Shown piece after piece: positions 5,721-6,353 of a DNA stretch of 6,353 bases; positions within the stretch are counted from its first letter, which is position 1, and the number at the start of each line of letters is the position of its first letter. A program made the translations under genes and the position numbers. Source of the stretch: JBBRZF01 sp038236965 (GTDB taxonomy: Bacteria > Acidobacteriota > Terriglobia > Terriglobales > Acidobacteriaceae); assembly GCA_038236965.1 (NCBI GenBank), contig JBBRZF010000188.1, forward strand, positions 1-6,353, read 5' to 3'. The notes under the pieces were generated by a model. The model made no database searches and had not been told where the DNA came from. It saw only the letters and a program-made list of their open reading frames with translations.

Positions 5721-5726
5721 ATTGTA
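5721..5726 (-). promoter_or_regulatory. -10-like hexamer immediately upstream of the lipid-kinase GTG
   Basis: On the minus strand TACAAT (5 of 6 consensus) ends 7 nt before the GTG at 5713, placing a likely transcription start at or next to the start codon. The -35 region is poor. It lies downstream of the dcp terminator, so a separate promoter is needed here. Confidence 0.35.
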
Positions 5727-5756
5727 AATGAGCCCGAAAAATTGCGTCCGACTATC

Positions 5757-5788
5757 AAAAAAGCCGTGAGCAAGTTGCCCACGGCTTT
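5757..5788 (-). terminator. Rho-independent terminator of dcp
   Basis: On the minus strand AAAGCCGTG (5788-5780) pairs perfectly with CACGGCTTT (5768-5760) across an 11-nt loop, and the T tract runs to 5757 (TTTTTT). It begins 20 nt after the dcp stop codon. It separates dcp from the lipid kinase and shows that the open frame extending leftward-kinase coding upstream of 5713 is not translated as part of that protein. Confidence 0.88.
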
Positions 5789-5808
5789 CCGATGGAACAA
5801 TCGACCTC

Positions 5809-6353
5809 TTATTCGAGTCCGCGGTGTTCGAGCAGCGGACCAACTTCCGGCGGACCACCGTAAAACTCCGAGAACAGAACTTCGGGATTCTTGGTGCGTC
5901 CACGCGACAGCACTTTGGCGCGCAAGTAGTCTCCGTTCGCGCGCTCCAGACCACCGTGTTTCTGGAACCATTTCTCCGTATCGCGAGCCAGCACTTCGCT
6001 CCAGATGTACGCGTAGTATCCAGCCGAATAGCCTCCCGCGAACGCATGCGAAAAGTAAGGAGTGGAGTAGCGCGGTGGGACAGGCGCAAAATCCAATCCA
6101 GCCTTCTTCAATGCCGCTGTCTGGAATGCCATCACCTGGTCTGCCGCTGGAGCCTGCGCCTCACTCATCTGGTACCACGACTGGTCCAGCAATGCCGCGG
6201 CGATGTACTCGGTCGTCGCATAACCCTGGCCGAATTTCTCCGCCGCAATCACCTTGTCGAGCAGTGCCTTCGGCATCGCTTCGCCAGTCTTGTAGTGCAT
6301 GGCGTAATGCTTGAACACGTTCGGATCGCGGGCCCACATCTCGTTGTACTGCG
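5809..6353 (-). CDS. dcp: M3-family peptidyl-dipeptidase Dcp, C-terminal part (cut by right window edge)
   Basis: The last 180 residues and the stop codon are present; the upstream part, including the zinc-binding HEXXH, is outside the window. The visible portion matches the end of family M3 oligopeptidases. QYNEMWARDPNVFKHYAMHY is at the edge, followed by KTGEAMPKALLDKV and a helical segment (TTEYIAAALLDQSWYQM). Next comes PPRYSTPYFSHAFAGGYSAG running into YYAYIWSEVLARD, the conserved His/Tyr substrate-binding and transition-state loop. The end is KVLSRGRTKNPEVLF then PLLEHRGLE, the typical C-terminus. The order and spacing closely follow E. coli Dcp as I remember it, so I prefer Dcp, which releases C-terminal dipeptides from peptides, over oligopeptidase A (PrlC), which shares the fold. 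The coding part ends 20 nt before a strong terminator, so dcp is the last gene of its transcript. Whether a signal peptide exists cannot be seen. Confidence 0.9.
   Translation of the reverse strand, partial: QYNEMWARDPNVFKHYAMHYKTGEAMPKALLDKVIAAEKFGQGYATTEYIAAALLDQSWYQMSEAQAPAADQVMAFQTAALKKAGLDFAPVPPRYSTPYFSHAFAGGYSAGYYAYIWSEVLARDTEKWFQKHGGLERANGDYLRAKVLSRGRTKNPEVLFSEFYGGPPEVGPLLEHRGLE

Noticed and set aside
5714..5971. An 86-residue N-terminal extension of the lipid kinase up to an ATG at 5971
   Set aside because: It would read through the dcp terminator and overlap the 3' end of dcp in another frame; its residues are Arg/Ser-rich and do not resemble the kinase family.

Overview
This window looks like an ordinary chromosomal segment of a moderately GC-rich Gram-negative bacterium. 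It is most likely a member of the Acidobacteriota (Terriglobia / Koribacter-like). I base that on remembered family resemblance: an EF-P whose tip loop reads TPGNLRAF, a single-TM TonB protein with a Gly-rich linker, and tandem GAF modules of an acidobacterial style. No search was run. I see no rRNA, tRNA, CRISPR array, insertion sequence, integrase, att site or phage gene, and no gene looks frameshifted.

Layout from left to right. (1) Positions 1-825, minus strand: the N-terminal part of a tandem-GAF signalling protein whose output domain lies beyond the left edge. (2) Positions 984-2398, minus strand: a compact operon, efp (elongation factor P) > acyP (acylphosphatase) > apt (adenine phosphoribosyltransferase). 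Its gaps are 11 and 3 nt, and it ends in a strong intrinsic terminator at 929-961. (3) Positions 2399-2681: a divergent intergenic region. (4) Positions 2682-3579, plus strand: a two-CBS-domain protein followed 34 nt later by a small YtxH-like membrane protein. (5) Positions 3601-3630: a hairpin terminator lying between convergent genes. (6) Positions 3648-4535, minus strand: a TonB-family protein. (7) Positions 4703-5713, minus strand: a diacylglycerol/sphingosine-kinase-like lipid kinase, apparently starting at GTG. (8) Positions 5809-6353, minus strand: the C-terminal third or less of an M3 peptidyl-dipeptidase (Dcp), followed by its own terminator.

The gene content is housekeeping (translation of proline-rich stretches, purine salvage, lipid phosphorylation, peptide turnover) plus envelope and signalling proteins. 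The only tight functional unit is efp-acyP-apt. The most notable points are: an EF-P whose tip residue is Asn, not the Lys or Arg modified in studied systems; two genes (tonB-like and the lipid kinase) with no Shine-Dalgarno but a -10-like hexamer 7-10 nt before the start codon, suggesting leaderless mRNAs; and a roughly 55-residue insertion in the lipid kinase. I did not find a convincing undescribed multi-gene system.
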